This document shows, piece by piece, positions 49,090 to 59,823 of a DNA stretch of 64,000 nucleotides. Position 1 is the first letter of the stretch, and each line of letters begins with the position of its first letter. This stretch comes from Caryophanon latum (lineage in GTDB: Bacteria > Bacillota > Bacilli > Bacillales_A > Planococcaceae), in contig NZ_MATO01000022.1 of the NCBI RefSeq assembly GCF_001700325.1, positions 1 to 64,000 on the forward strand, given 5' to 3'. The position numbers and the translations under genes are program-made. A model generated the notes under the pieces. The model ran no database searches and was not told the DNA's origin. It was given only the letters and a program-made list of their open reading frames with translations.

Positions 49090-49509
49090 ATGCCTACAAT
49101 TAACCAATTGGTACGTAAGCCTCGTCAATCTAAAATCACGAAATCAAAATCTCCAGCGCTAAACAAAGGTTATAACTCTTTCAAAAAGTCTTTAACTAAT
49201 GTTAAGTCTCCACAAAAACGCGGAGTTTGTACTCGTGTAGGTACAATGACACCACGTAAACCGAACTCGGCTTTACGTAAATATGCTCGTGTTCGTTTAA
49301 CTAACCAATTAGAAGTAACAGCTTATATCCCAGGTGAAGGTCACAACTTACAAGAGCACAGTGTTGTTCTTATCCGTGGCGGTCGCGTAAAAGACTTAGC
49401 TGGAGTTCGTTACCACATCGTACGCGGTGCTTTAGATACTGCTGGTGTAAACGGTCGTATGCAATCTCGTTCTAAATACGGAACGAAGCGTCCAAAAGAG
49501 AAAAAATAA
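49090..49509 (+). CDS. rpsL: Ribosomal protein S12 with unusual residues at both streptomycin positions
   Basis: A 139-residue S12 lining the decoding centre. The sequence aligns colinearly with B. subtilis S12. Residue 56, normally Lys in TPKKPNSA, is Arg here (TPRKPNSA, codon CGT at 49255). Residue 104, normally Pro in KDLPGVRYH, is Ala (KDLAGVRYH, codon GCT at 49399). These correspond to E. coli K42 and P90 (mature numbering), the two classic sites of streptomycin-resistance mutations. The modified Asp102 is retained. GGGAGG precedes the ATG. Confidence 0.97.
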   Translation: MPTINQLVRKPRQSKITKSKSPALNKGYNSFKKSLTNVKSPQKRGVCTRVGTMTPRKPNSALRKYARVRLTNQLEVTAYIPGEGHNLQEHSVVLIRGGRVKDLAGVRYHIVRGALDTAGVNGRMQSRSKYGTKRPKEKK

Positions 49510-49551
49510 TAACGTCTAATAGATGATCAATATTTGAAAGGAGGAAAACAC

Positions 49552-50022
49552 ATGCCTCGTAAAGGTCCTGTTTCCAAACGTGACGTGTTACCAGATCCAC
49601 TTTATAACTCAAAGCTAGTAACTCGTTTAATCAACAAATTAATGGTAGATGGTAAAAGAGGTACTTCTCAAAAGATTTTATACGGTGCATTTGAATTAGT
49701 TCAAGAGCGCACTGGTAACAATCCAATCGAAGTATTCGAAGCTGCATTAAACAACGTAATGCCTGTTCTTGAAGTTCGTGCTCGCCGTGTTGGTGGTTCT
49801 AACTATCAAGTACCAGTTGAGGTTCGCCCAGAGCGTCGTACAACTTTAGGTTTACGCTACTTAGTAAACTACTCTCGCTTACGTGGTGAGAAAACGATGA
49901 TGGAGCGTTTAGCTAACGAAATCATCGATGCTTCTAACAACACAGGTGCTTCAGTTAAGAAACGTGAAGATATGCACAAAATGGCAGAAGCAAACAAAGC
50001 ATTCGCACACTACCGCTGGTAA
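49552..50022 (+). CDS. rpsG: Ribosomal protein S7
   Basis: A 156-residue S7, the primary binder of the 3' major domain of 16S rRNA. It starts [20 protein letters not shown]. The ATG at 49552 is 7 nt after AAAGGAGG; the TTG at 49534 lies before that site and is rejected. Confidence 0.96.
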   Translation: MPRKGPVSKRDVLPDPLYNSKLVTRLINKLMVDGKRGTSQKILYGAFELVQERTGNNPIEVFEAALNNVMPVLEVRARRVGGSNYQVPVEVRPERRTTLGLRYLVNYSRLRGEKTMMERLANEIIDASNNTGASVKKREDMHKMAEANKAFAHYRW

Positions 50023-50032
50023 TTCGACCTTC

Positions 50033-50059
50033 GTATTGGCTGCTTAAGCTAGCCAATAC
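50033..50059 (+). other. Intercistronic hairpin between rpsG and fusA
   Basis: GTATTGGCT (50033-50041) pairs perfectly with AGCCAATAC (50051-50059) around a loop containing GCTTAAGC. There is no T run, so it is not a typical terminator. It could be a processing or regulatory hairpin. Confidence 0.55.
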
Positions 50060-50109
50060 TTGGTCTTATATAAAGCAGTATATACCCAATATGGAAGGAG
50101 AAATTTCCT

Positions 50110-52191
50110 ATGAAACGCGAATTCTCTCTAGAGAATACACGTAATATTGGGATCATGGCTCACATTGATGCTGGTAAAACAACAACAACTGAGCGTATCC
50201 TTTATTACACTGGTAAGATTCACAAGATCGGTGAAACTCATGATGGCGGTTCTCAAATGGACTGGATGGAGCAAGAGCAAGAGCGTGGTATCACAATCAC
50301 TTCTGCTGCAACAACAGCTCAATGGAATGGTAACCGAATTAACATCATCGATACTCCTGGACACGTAGACTTCACTGTAGAAGTAGAGCGTTCTTTACGT
50401 GTACTTGACGGTGCAGTGACAGTACTTGATGCTCAATCTGGTGTTGAACCTCAAACTGAAACAGTATGGCGTCAAGCTACAACTTATGGAGTTCCACGTA
50501 TCGTATTCATCAACAAGATGGATAAAATGGGTGCAGACTTCTTATATTCTGTAGGTACTTTACATGACCGTTTACAAGCAAACGCTCACCCAATTCAGTT
50601 ACCAATCGGTGCTGAAGACGAGTTCTCAGGTATTATTGACTTAATCAAAATGGACGTAACTTACTACGACAACGAAGAAGGTACGGCTTTACGTGAAGGT
50701 CAACCAATTCCAGAATCTCACCAAGAATTAGCTGATGAGTACCGTGAGAAATTAATCGATGCTGTTGCAAGTGTTGATGAAGATCTTATGGAGAAATACT
50801 TAGAAGGCGAAGAAATCTCTAATGAAGAGCTTAAAGCGGCTATCCGTAAAGCTACTATCGCTGTAGAATTCTACCCAGTATTATGTGGTACAGCATTCAA
50901 ACACAAAGGTGTTCGTAAAATGTTAGACGCTGCAGTTGATTACTTACCATCTCCAGTTGACGTTCCTGCTATTAAAGGTACTGACATTGACGGTGAAGAA
51001 GAAATCATCCGTGAGTCTTCTGATGAAGCGCCATTCTCAGCATTAGCATTCAAAGTAATGACTGACCCATTCGTAGGTAAGTTAACATTCTTCCGTGTAT
51101 ATTCAGGTACACTTGAATCTGGTTCTTACGTACAAAACTCTTCTAAAGGTAAACGTGAGCGCGTAGGTCGTATCCTACAAATGCACGCTAACTCTCGTGA
51201 AGAGATTTCAAAAGTATTCGCAGGAGATATCGCTGCTGCTGTAGGTCTTAAAGATACTACAACTGGTGACACTTTATGTGACGAGAAAAACTTAGTTATT
51301 CTCGAATCTATGGAGTTCCCAGAGCCAGTAATTTCTTTATCTGTTGAACCAAAATCTAAAGCTGACCAAGATAAAATGGGTCAAGCTTTACAAAAATTAC
51401 AAGAAGAAGATCCAACTTTCCGTGCTCACACTGACACAGAAACTGGACAAACGATCATCTCAGGTATGGGTGAGTTACACTTAGACATTCTAGTTGACCG
51501 TATGCGCCGTGAATTTAAAGTTGAAGCTAACGTTGGTGCTCCAATGGTATCTTACCGTGAGACATTCCGTGGCGAAGCTAAAGTTCAAGGTAAATTCACT
51601 CGTCAATCTGGTGGTCGCGGTCAATACGGTGACGTAACGATCGAGTTCTCTCCAAACGAAGAAGGTAAAGGCTTTGAATTCGAAAACGCCATCGTTGGTG
51701 GTGTAGTACCTCGTGAATACATTCCGGCTGTTGAAGCTGGTTTACGTGATTCTTTAGATCGCGGTGTAGTTGCTGGTTACCCATTAATCGACATTAAGGC
51801 GAAATTAGTATTCGGTTCTTACCATGACGTTGACTCGAATGAGATGGCGTTCAAAATTGCTGCATCTATGGCACTTAAAGAAGCTGCTAAAAAATGTAAC
51901 CCAGTAATTTTAGAACCAATGATGAAAGTAGAAGTTGTAATTCCAGAAGAGTACCTTGGTGATATCATGGGTAACATTACTGCTCGTCGCGGACGCGTTG
52001 AAGGTATGGAAGCTCGCGGTAACTCTCAAGTAGTACGTGCTATGGTTCCACTATCTGAAATGTTCGGATATGCAACAACTTTACGTTCTGCAACACAAGG
52101 TCGCGGTGTATTCTCAATGACATTTGATCACTATGAAGAAGTACCAAAATCAATTGCAGAAGAAATCATCAAAAAAAATCAAGGTGAATAA
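50110..52191 (+). CDS. fusA: Elongation factor G
   Basis: A 693-residue translational GTPase that drives translocation. It has the P-loop [10 protein letters not shown], switch [10 protein letters not shown] and NKMDKMG. Domain order and length are standard. GAAGGAG precedes the ATG. Confidence 0.97.
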   Translation: MKREFSLENTRNIGIMAHIDAGKTTTTERILYYTGKIHKIGETHDGGSQMDWMEQEQERGITITSAATTAQWNGNRINIIDTPGHVDFTVEVERSLRVLDGAVTVLDAQSGVEPQTETVWRQATTYGVPRIVFINKMDKMGADFLYSVGTLHDRLQANAHPIQLPIGAEDEFSGIIDLIKMDVTYYDNEEGTALREGQPIPESHQELADEYREKLIDAVASVDEDLMEKYLEGEEISNEELKAAIRKATIAVEFYPVLCGTAFKHKGVRKMLDAAVDYLPSPVDVPAIKGTDIDGEEEIIRESSDEAPFSALAFKVMTDPFVGKLTFFRVYSGTLESGSYVQNSSKGKRERVGRILQMHANSREEISKVFAGDIAAAVGLKDTTTGDTLCDEKNLVILESMEFPEPVISLSVEPKSKADQDKMGQALQKLQEEDPTFRAHTDTETGQTIISGMGELHLDILVDRMRREFKVEANVGAPMVSYRETFRGEAKVQGKFTRQSGGRGQYGDVTIEFSPNEEGKGFEFENAIVGGVVPREYIPAVEAGLRDSLDRGVVAGYPLIDIKAKLVFGSYHDVDSNEMAFKIAASMALKEAAKKCNPVILEPMMKVEVVIPEEYLGDIMGNITARRGRVEGMEARGNSQVVRAMVPLSEMFGYATTLRSATQGRGVFSMTFDHYEEVPKSIAEEIIKKNQGE

Positions 52192-52319
52192 TTGAAATTT
52201 CTCCTTGTATAAAGTATAACTAATTTATAAGCTATGATTGATTCGCTTTTACTGTATTCAGTAGGAAGTCATCAATTGTAACATAAAAAACTAACATAGA
52301 ATTTAGGAGGCTTTCTCTA

Positions 52320-53507
52320 ATGGCTAAAGAAAAATTTGACCGTTCGAAAACCCACGCTAACGTTGGTACAATCGGACACGTTGACCATGGTAAAACAACT
52401 TTAACAGCAGCAATCGCTACTGTATTATCAAAAGCAATGGGCGGAGAAGCTAAATCTTACGCTGACATTGACAACGCTCCAGAAGAAAAAGAGCGTGGTA
52501 TCACAATCAATACTTCTCACGTTGAATATGAAACTGCAACTCGTCACTACGCACACGTTGACTGCCCAGGACATGCTGACTATGTTAAAAACATGATCAC
52601 TGGTGCTGCACAAATGGACGGCGGTATCTTAGTAGTATCTGCTGCTGACGGCCCAATGCCACAAACTCGTGAGCACATCTTACTTTCTAAACAAGTAGGT
52701 GTTCCTTACTTAGTAGTATTCATGAACAAATGTGATATGGTTGACGACGAAGAATTATTAGAGTTAGTAGAAATGGAAATCCGTGACTTACTATCTGAAT
52801 ATGACTTCCCAGGTGATGATCTTCCAGTAATCAAAGGTTCAGCTCTTAAAGCTTTAGAAGGCGAGCCTGAGTGGGAAGCTAAAATCATGGAATTAATGGA
52901 CGCTGTAGATTCTTACATCCCAACTCCAGAACGTCAAACTGACAAACCATTCATGATGCCAGTAGAGGACGTATTCTCTATCACTGGTCGTGGTACAGTA
53001 GCAACTGGCCGTGTTGAACGTGGTCAAGTTAAAGTTGGTGACGTTGTAGAAGTTATCGGTATCGAAGAAGAAGCTAAAACTACAACTGTAACTGGTGTAG
53101 AAATGTTCCGTAAATTATTAGATTACGCTGAAGCTGGCGACAACATCGGTGCTTTATTACGTGGTATCGCTCGTGAAGATATTCAACGTGGTCAAGTATT
53201 AGCTAAACCAGGTTCAATTACTCCACACACTAACTTCAAAGCTGAAGTTTATGTATTATCAAAAGAAGAGGGTGGCCGTCATACTCCATTCTTCTCTAAC
53301 TACCGTCCACAGTTCTACTTCCGTACGACTGACGTAACTGGTATCTGTATGTTACCAGAAGGCGTAGAAATGGTAATGCCTGGCGACAACATCGAAATGA
53401 CTGTTGAATTAATCGCTCCAATCGCTTTAGAAGAAGGTACTAAATTCTCTATCCGCGAAGGTGGCCGTACTGTAGGCGCTGGCGTAGTAGCATCTATCCA
53501 AAAATAA
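52320..53507 (+). CDS. tuf: Elongation factor Tu
   Basis: A 395-residue EF-Tu, delivering aminoacyl-tRNA. The P-loop is GHVDHGKTT, with switch [10 protein letters not shown] and NKCD. Domains 2 and 3 are intact. AGGAGG precedes the ATG. In B. subtilis rpsJ follows soon after; here it is 9 kb away. Confidence 0.97.
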   Translation: MAKEKFDRSKTHANVGTIGHVDHGKTTLTAAIATVLSKAMGGEAKSYADIDNAPEEKERGITINTSHVEYETATRHYAHVDCPGHADYVKNMITGAAQMDGGILVVSAADGPMPQTREHILLSKQVGVPYLVVFMNKCDMVDDEELLELVEMEIRDLLSEYDFPGDDLPVIKGSALKALEGEPEWEAKIMELMDAVDSYIPTPERQTDKPFMMPVEDVFSITGRGTVATGRVERGQVKVGDVVEVIGIEEEAKTTTVTGVEMFRKLLDYAEAGDNIGALLRGIAREDIQRGQVLAKPGSITPHTNFKAEVYVLSKEEGGRHTPFFSNYRPQFYFRTTDVTGICMLPEGVEMVMPGDNIEMTVELIAPIALEEGTKFSIREGGRTVGAGVVASIQK

Positions 53508-53537
53508 TTTTTAGTACATTCGTGTAACTAAATATTG

Positions 53538-53577
53538 AACCCGATCTGTAAGGAAACTTACAGATCGGGTTTTTTGT
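53538..53577 (+). terminator. Terminator of the str operon
   Basis: AACCCGATCTGTAAG (53538-53552) pairs perfectly with CTTACAGATCGGGTT (53557-53571), followed by TTTT. In the 307-bp gap after tuf the rest is A+T-rich with a TATAAT at 53734-53739, a possible -10 for malate synthase; no gene is seen. Confidence 0.93.
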
Positions 53578-53814
53578 TGTGTAAATTTGTACTCGTCATC
53601 TCTGGTGTAATAGGAGAAAGTGTAGTTCAACGTGAATATGCTATTTCACATTGTGGCGTAATATTTCACTATATAGCTTTTTTGCATAATGACTATGCAA
53701 AATATGTATTTTATTTATGACCCATTATTTTATTATAATAATACATAACAAAGGAAACAGATTTGTATGGGGATGCAAAATGTTCTTTTTATAAATAAAG
53801 GGGTTGTTTTATAG

Positions 53815-55989
53815 ATGTCGAATTATGTACAACAAGGAAAATTACAAGTAGATGAGCAATTAGCGAATTTCATTAACGGAGAAGTTTTACCAAATAGCGG
53901 TGTTGAACAAGAAGCATTTTGGGATGGTTTCTCGGCAATCGTGCAAGATTTAGCGCCGAAAAATAAAGCGTTACTTGCTAAACGTGATGAACTACAAGAA
54001 AAAATTAATGCATGGCATAAAGAAAATAAAGGGACGACAGATTTTGATGCGTACAAGTCATTTTTACAAAGTATCGGTTACTTAGAGCCAGAAGTTGAAC
54101 CATTTAACGTAACGACTGCAAATGTAGATGATGAAATCGCAGTGCAGGCAGGACCTCAGCTTGTAGTACCGGTAAGCAATGCGCGCTATGCATTAAATGC
54201 AGCGAATGCTCGTTGGGGAAGCTTATATGATGCTTTATATGGAACAGATGCAATTAGCGATGAAGGTGGCGCGGCTGCTGGAAAAGGCTACAACGTAATT
54301 CGTGGTGAAAAAGTAATTGCTCGTGCAAAAGCATTCTTAAATACAGCAATTCCATTAGTAAATGCGAAACATGAAGACGTTAAGTTATATGCAATTGAAG
54401 ATGGCAAGTTAAAAGCGATGACTGCACAAGGCGAAACGACGTTAGTAGATGCAGATAAGCTAGTTGGTTACCAAGGTGATGCAGCTGCACCATCAGCAAT
54501 CGTATTCAAGAACAACGGTTTACATATTGAAGTGCAAATTGATCGTGCGCACCCAATTGGTGAAGACGATTCAGCAGGCGTAAAAGATGTGTACTTAGAG
54601 TCAGCGGTTACGACAATTATGGACTGTGAAGATTCAGTAGCAGCAGTTGACGCAGAAGATAAAGTGGAAGTGTACCGCAACTGGTTAGGCTTAATGAAAG
54701 GCGACTTAGAAATTTCATTTGCAAAAGGTGATAAAACAGTTCGTCGTACGTTAAACCCAGATCGTGTATACACGTCGCCAACTGGTGAAGAAGTAACGTT
54801 AAACGGCCGTTCATTAATGTTCGTGCGTAACGTAGGTCACTTAATGACAAACCCTGCTGTATTAGATGAGCAAGGAAATGAAGTGCCAGAGGGTATTTTA
54901 GATGGCGTTGTAACGAGCTTAATCGCAAAGCATGAGCTACTGAATAACGGTCAATTCAAAAACTCTCGCAAAGGCTCAGTATATATTGTAAAACCGAAAA
55001 TGCATGGCTCTGAGGAAGTAGCATTTGCGAACGAATTATTTAACCGTGTGGAAGATGTGCTTGGGCTAGAGCGCCATACGTTAAAAATCGGCGTAATGGA
55101 TGAAGAGCGTCGTACGTCACTGAACTTAAAAGCATGTATTAATGCAGTGAAAGAGCGTATTGTATTCATCAACACAGGATTCTTAGACCGTACTGGTGAT
55201 GAAATCCATACATCAATGGAAGCTGGCGCGATGATCCGAAAAGGTGAAATGAAAACATCGACTTGGTTACAAGCATATGAAAAATCAAACGTTGTTGTTG
55301 GCTTAGATGCAGGCTTACAAGGTCATGCACAAATTGGTAAAGGTATGTGGGCAATGCCAGACTTAATGGCTGACATGTTAGAGCAAAAAATTGTACATCC
55401 GAAAGCTGGTGCGACGACTGCTTGGGTTCCGTCACCAACTGCGGCGACATTACACGCAACACATTACCATGAAGTAGACGTAAAAGAAGTACAAAAAGGT
55501 ATTTCAACGTCTGATGATTTCCGCGATGCGATTTTAACGTTACCAGTAGCAGCGGATACGAGCTGGTCAGCTGAAGAAATTCAACAAGAGCTTGATAACA
55601 ATGCACAAGGTATTTTAGGATACGTTGTACGTTGGGTAGAGCAAGGTGTTGGATGTTCGAAAGTGCCAGATATTAATAACATTGGCTTAATGGAAGACCG
55701 TGCAACGTTACGTATTTCAAGCCAACACGTTGCGAACTGGTTACACCACGGTATTTGTACAGAAGCGCAAGTGCAAGAAACGTTAGAGCGTATGGCGAAA
55801 GTTGTAGATGAGCAAAATGCAGGTGATGCAGAGTACATCGCAATGGCACCGAACTACGAGGAGTCAGTAGCGTTCCAAGCAGCGCGTGAGCTAGTGTTCA
55901 AAGGATACGAGCAGCCAAGTGGTTACACAGAGCCGATTTTACACAAAAAGCGTCAAGAAGCGAAAGCGAAACAAAAAGTGAACGCATAA
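53815..55989 (+). CDS. glcB: Malate synthase G
   Basis: A 724-residue malate synthase of the long monomeric G type. It condenses glyoxylate and acetyl-CoA to malate. Recognisable segments are [16 protein letters not shown] (metal-binding acidic site), [13 protein letters not shown], and [17 protein letters not shown]. No isocitrate lyase or glycolate oxidase gene is adjacent, so the glyoxylate source is not clear from the window. With the acetate transporter at 26 kb it fits growth on C2 compounds. AAAGGGG lies about 11 nt before the ATG. Confidence 0.95.
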   Translation: MSNYVQQGKLQVDEQLANFINGEVLPNSGVEQEAFWDGFSAIVQDLAPKNKALLAKRDELQEKINAWHKENKGTTDFDAYKSFLQSIGYLEPEVEPFNVTTANVDDEIAVQAGPQLVVPVSNARYALNAANARWGSLYDALYGTDAISDEGGAAAGKGYNVIRGEKVIARAKAFLNTAIPLVNAKHEDVKLYAIEDGKLKAMTAQGETTLVDADKLVGYQGDAAAPSAIVFKNNGLHIEVQIDRAHPIGEDDSAGVKDVYLESAVTTIMDCEDSVAAVDAEDKVEVYRNWLGLMKGDLEISFAKGDKTVRRTLNPDRVYTSPTGEEVTLNGRSLMFVRNVGHLMTNPAVLDEQGNEVPEGILDGVVTSLIAKHELLNNGQFKNSRKGSVYIVKPKMHGSEEVAFANELFNRVEDVLGLERHTLKIGVMDEERRTSLNLKACINAVKERIVFINTGFLDRTGDEIHTSMEAGAMIRKGEMKTSTWLQAYEKSNVVVGLDAGLQGHAQIGKGMWAMPDLMADMLEQKIVHPKAGATTAWVPSPTAATLHATHYHEVDVKEVQKGISTSDDFRDAILTLPVAADTSWSAEEIQQELDNNAQGILGYVVRWVEQGVGCSKVPDINNIGLMEDRATLRISSQHVANWLHHGICTEAQVQETLERMAKVVDEQNAGDAEYIAMAPNYEESVAFQAARELVFKGYEQPSGYTEPILHKKRQEAKAKQKVNA

Positions 55990-55995
55990 TGAATG

Positions 55996-56029
55996 GGGGA
56001 GCTGTCCGAATTGGGCAGCTCCCTTTTTT
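55996..56029. terminator. Terminator between glcB and the convergent LysR gene
   Basis: GGGGAGCTGTCC pairs with GGGCAGCTCCC, followed by TTTTTT. It overlaps the last codons of the minus-strand LysR gene. Confidence 0.85.
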
Positions 56030-56915
56030 ATTGCATCGTGAACCGTTTCGATAGCTCGATAAATTCACGTACGGCAAACGGCAAGTATTTGTTTTTCTTC
56101 CATGTGATGCCGAGTTCCAGTCGAATCGGTTGCTGGTGGAAGGAGATGCGCTTAATGTCTTGGTACGGGATTTTCGCGGCGATTTTTGCAGGAAGTAGTG
56201 CGATGCCGACTTTAGCGTGGACGAGCTCGATAAATAAATCTTTTTGCGTCGTCTCACAGGCGATTGCTGGGAAGAAGCCATTTTTGGAGCACTCTTCAAT
56301 AATGCGGTCGTATAGCACGAAGTCTTTGCGATACATAATGAACGTTTCATGCTGCAACTGTGCCATCGTAATGGACGATTCGTTGGCGAGCGGGTGACTT
56401 TCATGGACGATAAGCTGTAGCGGGTCCTTTAAAAATGGAATGACCGCTAAGTTTTCGTTCGTGGAGTGAATGCTGCAAACGAGCCCGATATCGAGTTCGC
56501 CTGCGTCAATGTCTTGGCGAATGCGTTTTGTGCCGACTTCATCGAGTGAAATTTCGATGTACGGGAACGCTTCTTTGTAGTATGTAATAAGCTTTGAAAA
56601 AAATTCTGCGCCGACAATAGGTGGAATGCCGATGCGAATGCGTCCTTTTTTTAGCTCCATTAAGTCAGTGAGTTCAGAGCGCATATTTTTAAACGATGCG
56701 AGTACTTGTAATGCATTGACGAGAACAGCTTGCCCAGCATCGGTTAGTTCTAGTTGTTTCGATGAGCGATAAAACAGTGGCACGCCGAGCTCTGCCTCGA
56801 AGTTTTGAATTGCTTTACTAATCGATGGCTGGGAGACGTGGAGAATAGCGGCGGCTTTTGTGAAGCTAAGCTGCTTGGCGACCTCGACAAAATATTCGAG
56901 CTGACGAAGATCCAT
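56028..56915 (-). CDS. LysR-family transcriptional regulator
   Basis: A 295-residue LysR-type regulator. The N-terminal helix-turn-helix reads MDLRQLEYFVEVAKQLSFTK and VSQPSISKAIQNFEAELGVPLF. The C-terminal effector-binding domain (about 90-290) has the usual two-lobe pattern. AAAGGAAG on the minus strand supports the ATG at 56915. It is convergent with glcB, so control of glcB is possible but not indicated by position. The inducer is unknown. Confidence 0.88.
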   Translation of the reverse strand: MDLRQLEYFVEVAKQLSFTKAAAILHVSQPSISKAIQNFEAELGVPLFYRSSKQLELTDAGQAVLVNALQVLASFKNMRSELTDLMELKKGRIRIGIPPIVGAEFFSKLITYYKEAFPYIEISLDEVGTKRIRQDIDAGELDIGLVCSIHSTNENLAVIPFLKDPLQLIVHESHPLANESSITMAQLQHETFIMYRKDFVLYDRIIEECSKNGFFPAIACETTQKDLFIELVHAKVGIALLPAKIAAKIPYQDIKRISFHQQPIRLELGITWKKNKYLPFAVREFIELSKRFTMQ

Positions 56916-56959
56916 ATGAGCACTTCCTTTGTCTATATGATTGTGAATTAACAAGTGCA

Positions 56960-57090
56960 TTGATTAGCCATTCAGCTGGCATTTCGCGTATTGCGGCTCG
57001 CTCCTGTAGTTACTCGTCGCATATAAATCTTTTAGGGTATGGCATGAACTTGTAGTTTCAAGCTCATGTTTTTATCCAGGGAGTCTCGCC
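56960..57090 (-). repeat. Intergenic repeat R13 (delta right end, inverted)
   Basis: On the minus strand it begins TGGCGAGACTCCCTGG and ends GAGCCGCAATACGCGAAATG, then CCAGCTGAATGGCTAATCAA. The right half matches R6 almost exactly; the middle is different. It occupies the gap between the LysR gene and bceR; the remaining 230 bp is A+T-rich and should contain both promoters. Confidence 0.75.
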
Positions 57091-57322
57091 ACACGCGCAC
57101 TGCCATACAATGCAGCATTTATTTCTGTTTTGTTACTGCATAAAGGTAGTTAATGAACAGACCTAGTTCATTATAGCTTTTCATGATAACTTAATGTGCC
57201 TGCCTTTTTCATGCAGTCGCTTTAGTTTACGTGATGAACTTTAATTATAGCAAATATGCAAAGTTTTGGACGTTCGTCTCGCGTGGTATGATGAAGAAAA
57301 TGATGAACAGTAGGGGGACAAT

Positions 57323-58000
57323 ATGAAAATTTTCATAATAGAGGATGATCTATCGATTATGACGTTAATTGAGGAGCGTTTTGCCCAGTGGAAGCTTGAC
57401 GTCGTCGGTGTAACAGATTTTGCGGACGTGCAGCAGCAATTTCAGCGAGAGGAACCACAGCTAGTTATTATTGATATACAGTTACCGGTGTACGACGGCT
57501 TTCATTGGTGTCGAGAAATTCGCATGCAGTCGAACGTGCCAATTTTGTTTTTATCGTCGCGCGATCACCCGATGGATATGGTTATGGCGATGCAGCTAGG
57601 GGCGGACGATTTTATGCAAAAACCGTTTCATATGGACGTGCTCGTTGCGAAAGTGCAAGCATTGCTGCGCCGTACGTATGATTATAAGGAAGTACAGAGC
57701 GATACGGATCAATGGTGTGGGGCGTCCATTCAATACGATCGTGCCGTTGTAAAGTATGAGGAGCAACAAGTAGAGTTAACGAAAAATGAGCTGTTCATTT
57801 TAAAAGTGCTCGTGCAGCAGGCGGGGCAAATTGTGCCGCGTGAGGAGCTAATGCGAAAGCTATGGGACGATGAGCGCTTCGTTAATGATAATACGTTAAC
57901 GGTAAACGTCAATCGTTTAAGACAGCGCTTAGAGGAAATTGGTCTCGTCGATGTCATCGTTACGAAAAAAGGGCTCGGCTATATGGCGGTGATGCGATGA
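57323..58000 (+). CDS. bceR: BceR-type response regulator
   Basis: A 225-residue OmpR-family regulator. The receiver domain has phospho-acceptor Asp51 in LVIIDIQLPVYDG. The C-terminal winged helix (about 130-225) contains LTKNELFILKVLVQQAG and VNVNRLRQRLEEIG. The pairing with an intramembrane-sensing kinase and a BceAB transporter identifies it as Bce-type. Its stop overlaps the kinase start by 4 bp. Confidence 0.88.
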   Translation: MKIFIIEDDLSIMTLIEERFAQWKLDVVGVTDFADVQQQFQREEPQLVIIDIQLPVYDGFHWCREIRMQSNVPILFLSSRDHPMDMVMAMQLGADDFMQKPFHMDVLVAKVQALLRRTYDYKEVQSDTDQWCGASIQYDRAVVKYEEQQVELTKNELFILKVLVQQAGQIVPREELMRKLWDDERFVNDNTLTVNVNRLRQRLEEIGLVDVIVTKKGLGYMAVMR

Positions 58001-58968
58001 TTGCGTTATTTTTGCGTCAGCATCGAAGCTGGTTGTTATTGCTCGTTGTTATGCAGCTACTAACGAATATGTTATTGTTCGTTGATGAAGGCATTCATCG
58101 TGTGTCGCTTACATATTTTAATGCTGTATGGTTGTTTGTAGTGCTAATATTTTGTGCTGTGCGCTTGAGCATTGATAAACGAAAAATGCATACGTATGAA
58201 CAGCTTAAAAACAATTATTACGAAACGATTGAAGAGAATTATAAAGAGCAGCTTCAAATGCTGTTAGCTGAAAAGCGTCAGCAACATTTACAGCTGCTTG
58301 AAAAACATGATGAGCTGCTTGCGTGGGTGCATGAAATGAAGGCGCCGCTTACAGCAATGCAATTGTTACATGATAAAATAAGCGAGCCGCAGCTACAGGA
58401 GCGCATGCAGCATGAGTGGCTGCGACTGCATTTATTGCTCGATCAGCAGTTACATGCGACGCGGTTAGTGAACATTGAGCAAGATAATCGAATGGAGCGA
58501 GTGAAACTGCGTGAAGTCGTTGTCAAAGAAGTGCAGCAGTTGCGCAGTTGGTTTTTTGAAAAGCAAATCGAGCTTGATTTAGATAATTTAGAAGAAGAGG
58601 TTATAAGTGATGCGAAGTGGCTTGGCTTTATTGTGCGCCAGCTGCTAACGAACGCTTTAAAGTATAGCGACTGTGGACAGCAAATTCGCATATATACGAC
58701 GTTGCACGACGGTTGCATTACGTTGCACGTAGAAGATCGTGGCGTCGGAATTGCGGCGGAAGATTTACCGCGCGTTTTTCGAAAGTCATATACGGGGACG
58801 CTCGGTCGCGAAAAAAGTGCCGCAACAGGAATGGGACTTTATTTAGTGAAGCAAGTAGCCGATGCGTTACATTTGCATGTGTCGATTACGTCCGAGGTGG
58901 CGAATGGGACGACGGTGCACGTGCAGTTTACTAATGAGGATACGTATATGAAAACGTTTAGTAAGTGA
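57997..58968 (+). CDS. bceS: BceS-type intramembrane-sensing histidine kinase
   Basis: A 323-residue kinase with two membrane helices (about 11-30 and 37-56) and almost no extracellular loop, the mark of intramembrane-sensing kinases. The phosphorylated His112 is in LLAWVHEMKAPLTAMQLL. ATP-binding boxes include QLLTNALKYS, VEDRGVGIA and GMGLYLVKQV. Such kinases sense peptide antibiotics through flux by the cognate BceAB transporter. The 3' end runs into an inverted repeat. Confidence 0.88.
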   Translation: MIALFLRQHRSWLLLLVVMQLLTNMLLFVDEGIHRVSLTYFNAVWLFVVLIFCAVRLSIDKRKMHTYEQLKNNYYETIEENYKEQLQMLLAEKRQQHLQLLEKHDELLAWVHEMKAPLTAMQLLHDKISEPQLQERMQHEWLRLHLLLDQQLHATRLVNIEQDNRMERVKLREVVVKEVQQLRSWFFEKQIELDLDNLEEEVISDAKWLGFIVRQLLTNALKYSDCGQQIRIYTTLHDGCITLHVEDRGVGIAAEDLPRVFRKSYTGTLGREKSAATGMGLYLVKQVADALHLHVSITSEVANGTTVHVQFTNEDTYMKTFSK

Positions 58969-58995
58969 CGGAATTGTCACCTACTAAACGTTTTT
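58951..58995 (+). terminator. Terminator/inverted repeat after bceS, possible BceR operator
   Basis: AAAACGTTTAGTAaGTGAC (58951-58969) pairs with GTCACcTACTAAACGTTTT (58976-58994). Its apex GTGAC-GGAATT-GTCAC (58965-58980) resembles the inverted repeat known upstream of B. subtilis bceA (GTGAC-n6-GTCAC form, from memory). A promoter TTGAAT (59014), 17 bp, GATACT (59037) follows, so the element could be both terminator for bceRS and operator for bceAB. Confidence 0.65.
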
Positions 58996-59061
58996 GTCAT
59001 GTTAATCGAACGATTGAATGTTAGGTCAACGTGTATGATACTTACATAAGGAGTGATGGAC

Positions 59062-59823
59062 ATGGCAATTTTAGTCGCAAGAAAAGTGCGTAAATCATAC
59101 GGTAAACGAGCATTGCAGCAGGAAGTGTTAAAAGGAATTGACGTAGAGGTTGAACAAGGGGAGTTCGTCGGCATTATGGGTCCGTCTGGCTCAGGGAAAA
59201 CGACGTTGCTGAACGTTTTATGCTCGATTGATCAAGTGACGGACGGTTTAGTCGACATTAACGGTCGCACATTGCAATCGATGAAGGAAAAGGAGCTTGC
59301 CCAATTTCGTAGAGAAGAGCTCGGCTTCATTTTTCAAGACTACAATTTATTGGACACATTAACGGTGAAGGAAAATATTTTATTACCGTTATCGATTGGG
59401 CGCACATCACGCGTCGTAGCGGAGACGAAGCTGCAGGAAATTGTGCACATTTTACACATCGCGAATATTTTGCATAAATACCCGAGTGAAATTTCGGGAG
59501 GGCAAAAGCAGCGCACGTCAGCAGCACGAGCATTAATTACGAACCCGTCGCTAGTGTTTGCCGATGAGCCGACTGGAGCGCTCGACTCGACATCAGCGTC
59601 AGCGCTACTTGAAAATTTAAGTGCGATTAACGAAGAAAAAAATGTGACGATTATGATGGTGACACATGATGCGGTTGCAGCTAGCTTTTGCTCGCGCGTG
59701 TTGTTTTTGAAGGACGGGCAAATTTATACAGAGCTTTACAAAGGGGATAAATCGCGCACGCAGTTTTTTCAGCAAATTTTAAATACACAAAGCGTTTTAG
59801 GTGGTGGGCATCGTGAAGCTTAG
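59062..59823 (+). CDS. bceA: BceA-type peptide-resistance ABC transporter ATPase
   Basis: A 253-residue MacB/LolD-like ABC ATPase. Walker A is GPSGSGKTT, the signature [14 protein letters not shown], Walker [13 protein letters not shown]. It pairs with the BceB permease to protect cell-wall synthesis lipids from peptide antibiotics such as bacitracin. The ATG at 59062 is 7 nt after AAGGAGTG; the GTG and ATG just upstream are too close. It overlaps bceB by 11 bp. Confidence 0.9.
   Translation: MAILVARKVRKSYGKRALQQEVLKGIDVEVEQGEFVGIMGPSGSGKTTLLNVLCSIDQVTDGLVDINGRTLQSMKEKELAQFRREELGFIFQDYNLLDTLTVKENILLPLSIGRTSRVVAETKLQEIVHILHIANILHKYPSEISGGQKQRTSAARALITNPSLVFADEPTGALDSTSASALLENLSAINEEKNVTIMMVTHDAVAASFCSRVLFLKDGQIYTELYKGDKSRTQFFQQILNTQSVLGGGHREA

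Noticed and set aside
53535-53720. 61-residue open frame after tuf
   Set aside because: It starts inside the tuf terminator hairpin and has no recognisable ribosome-binding site or family.
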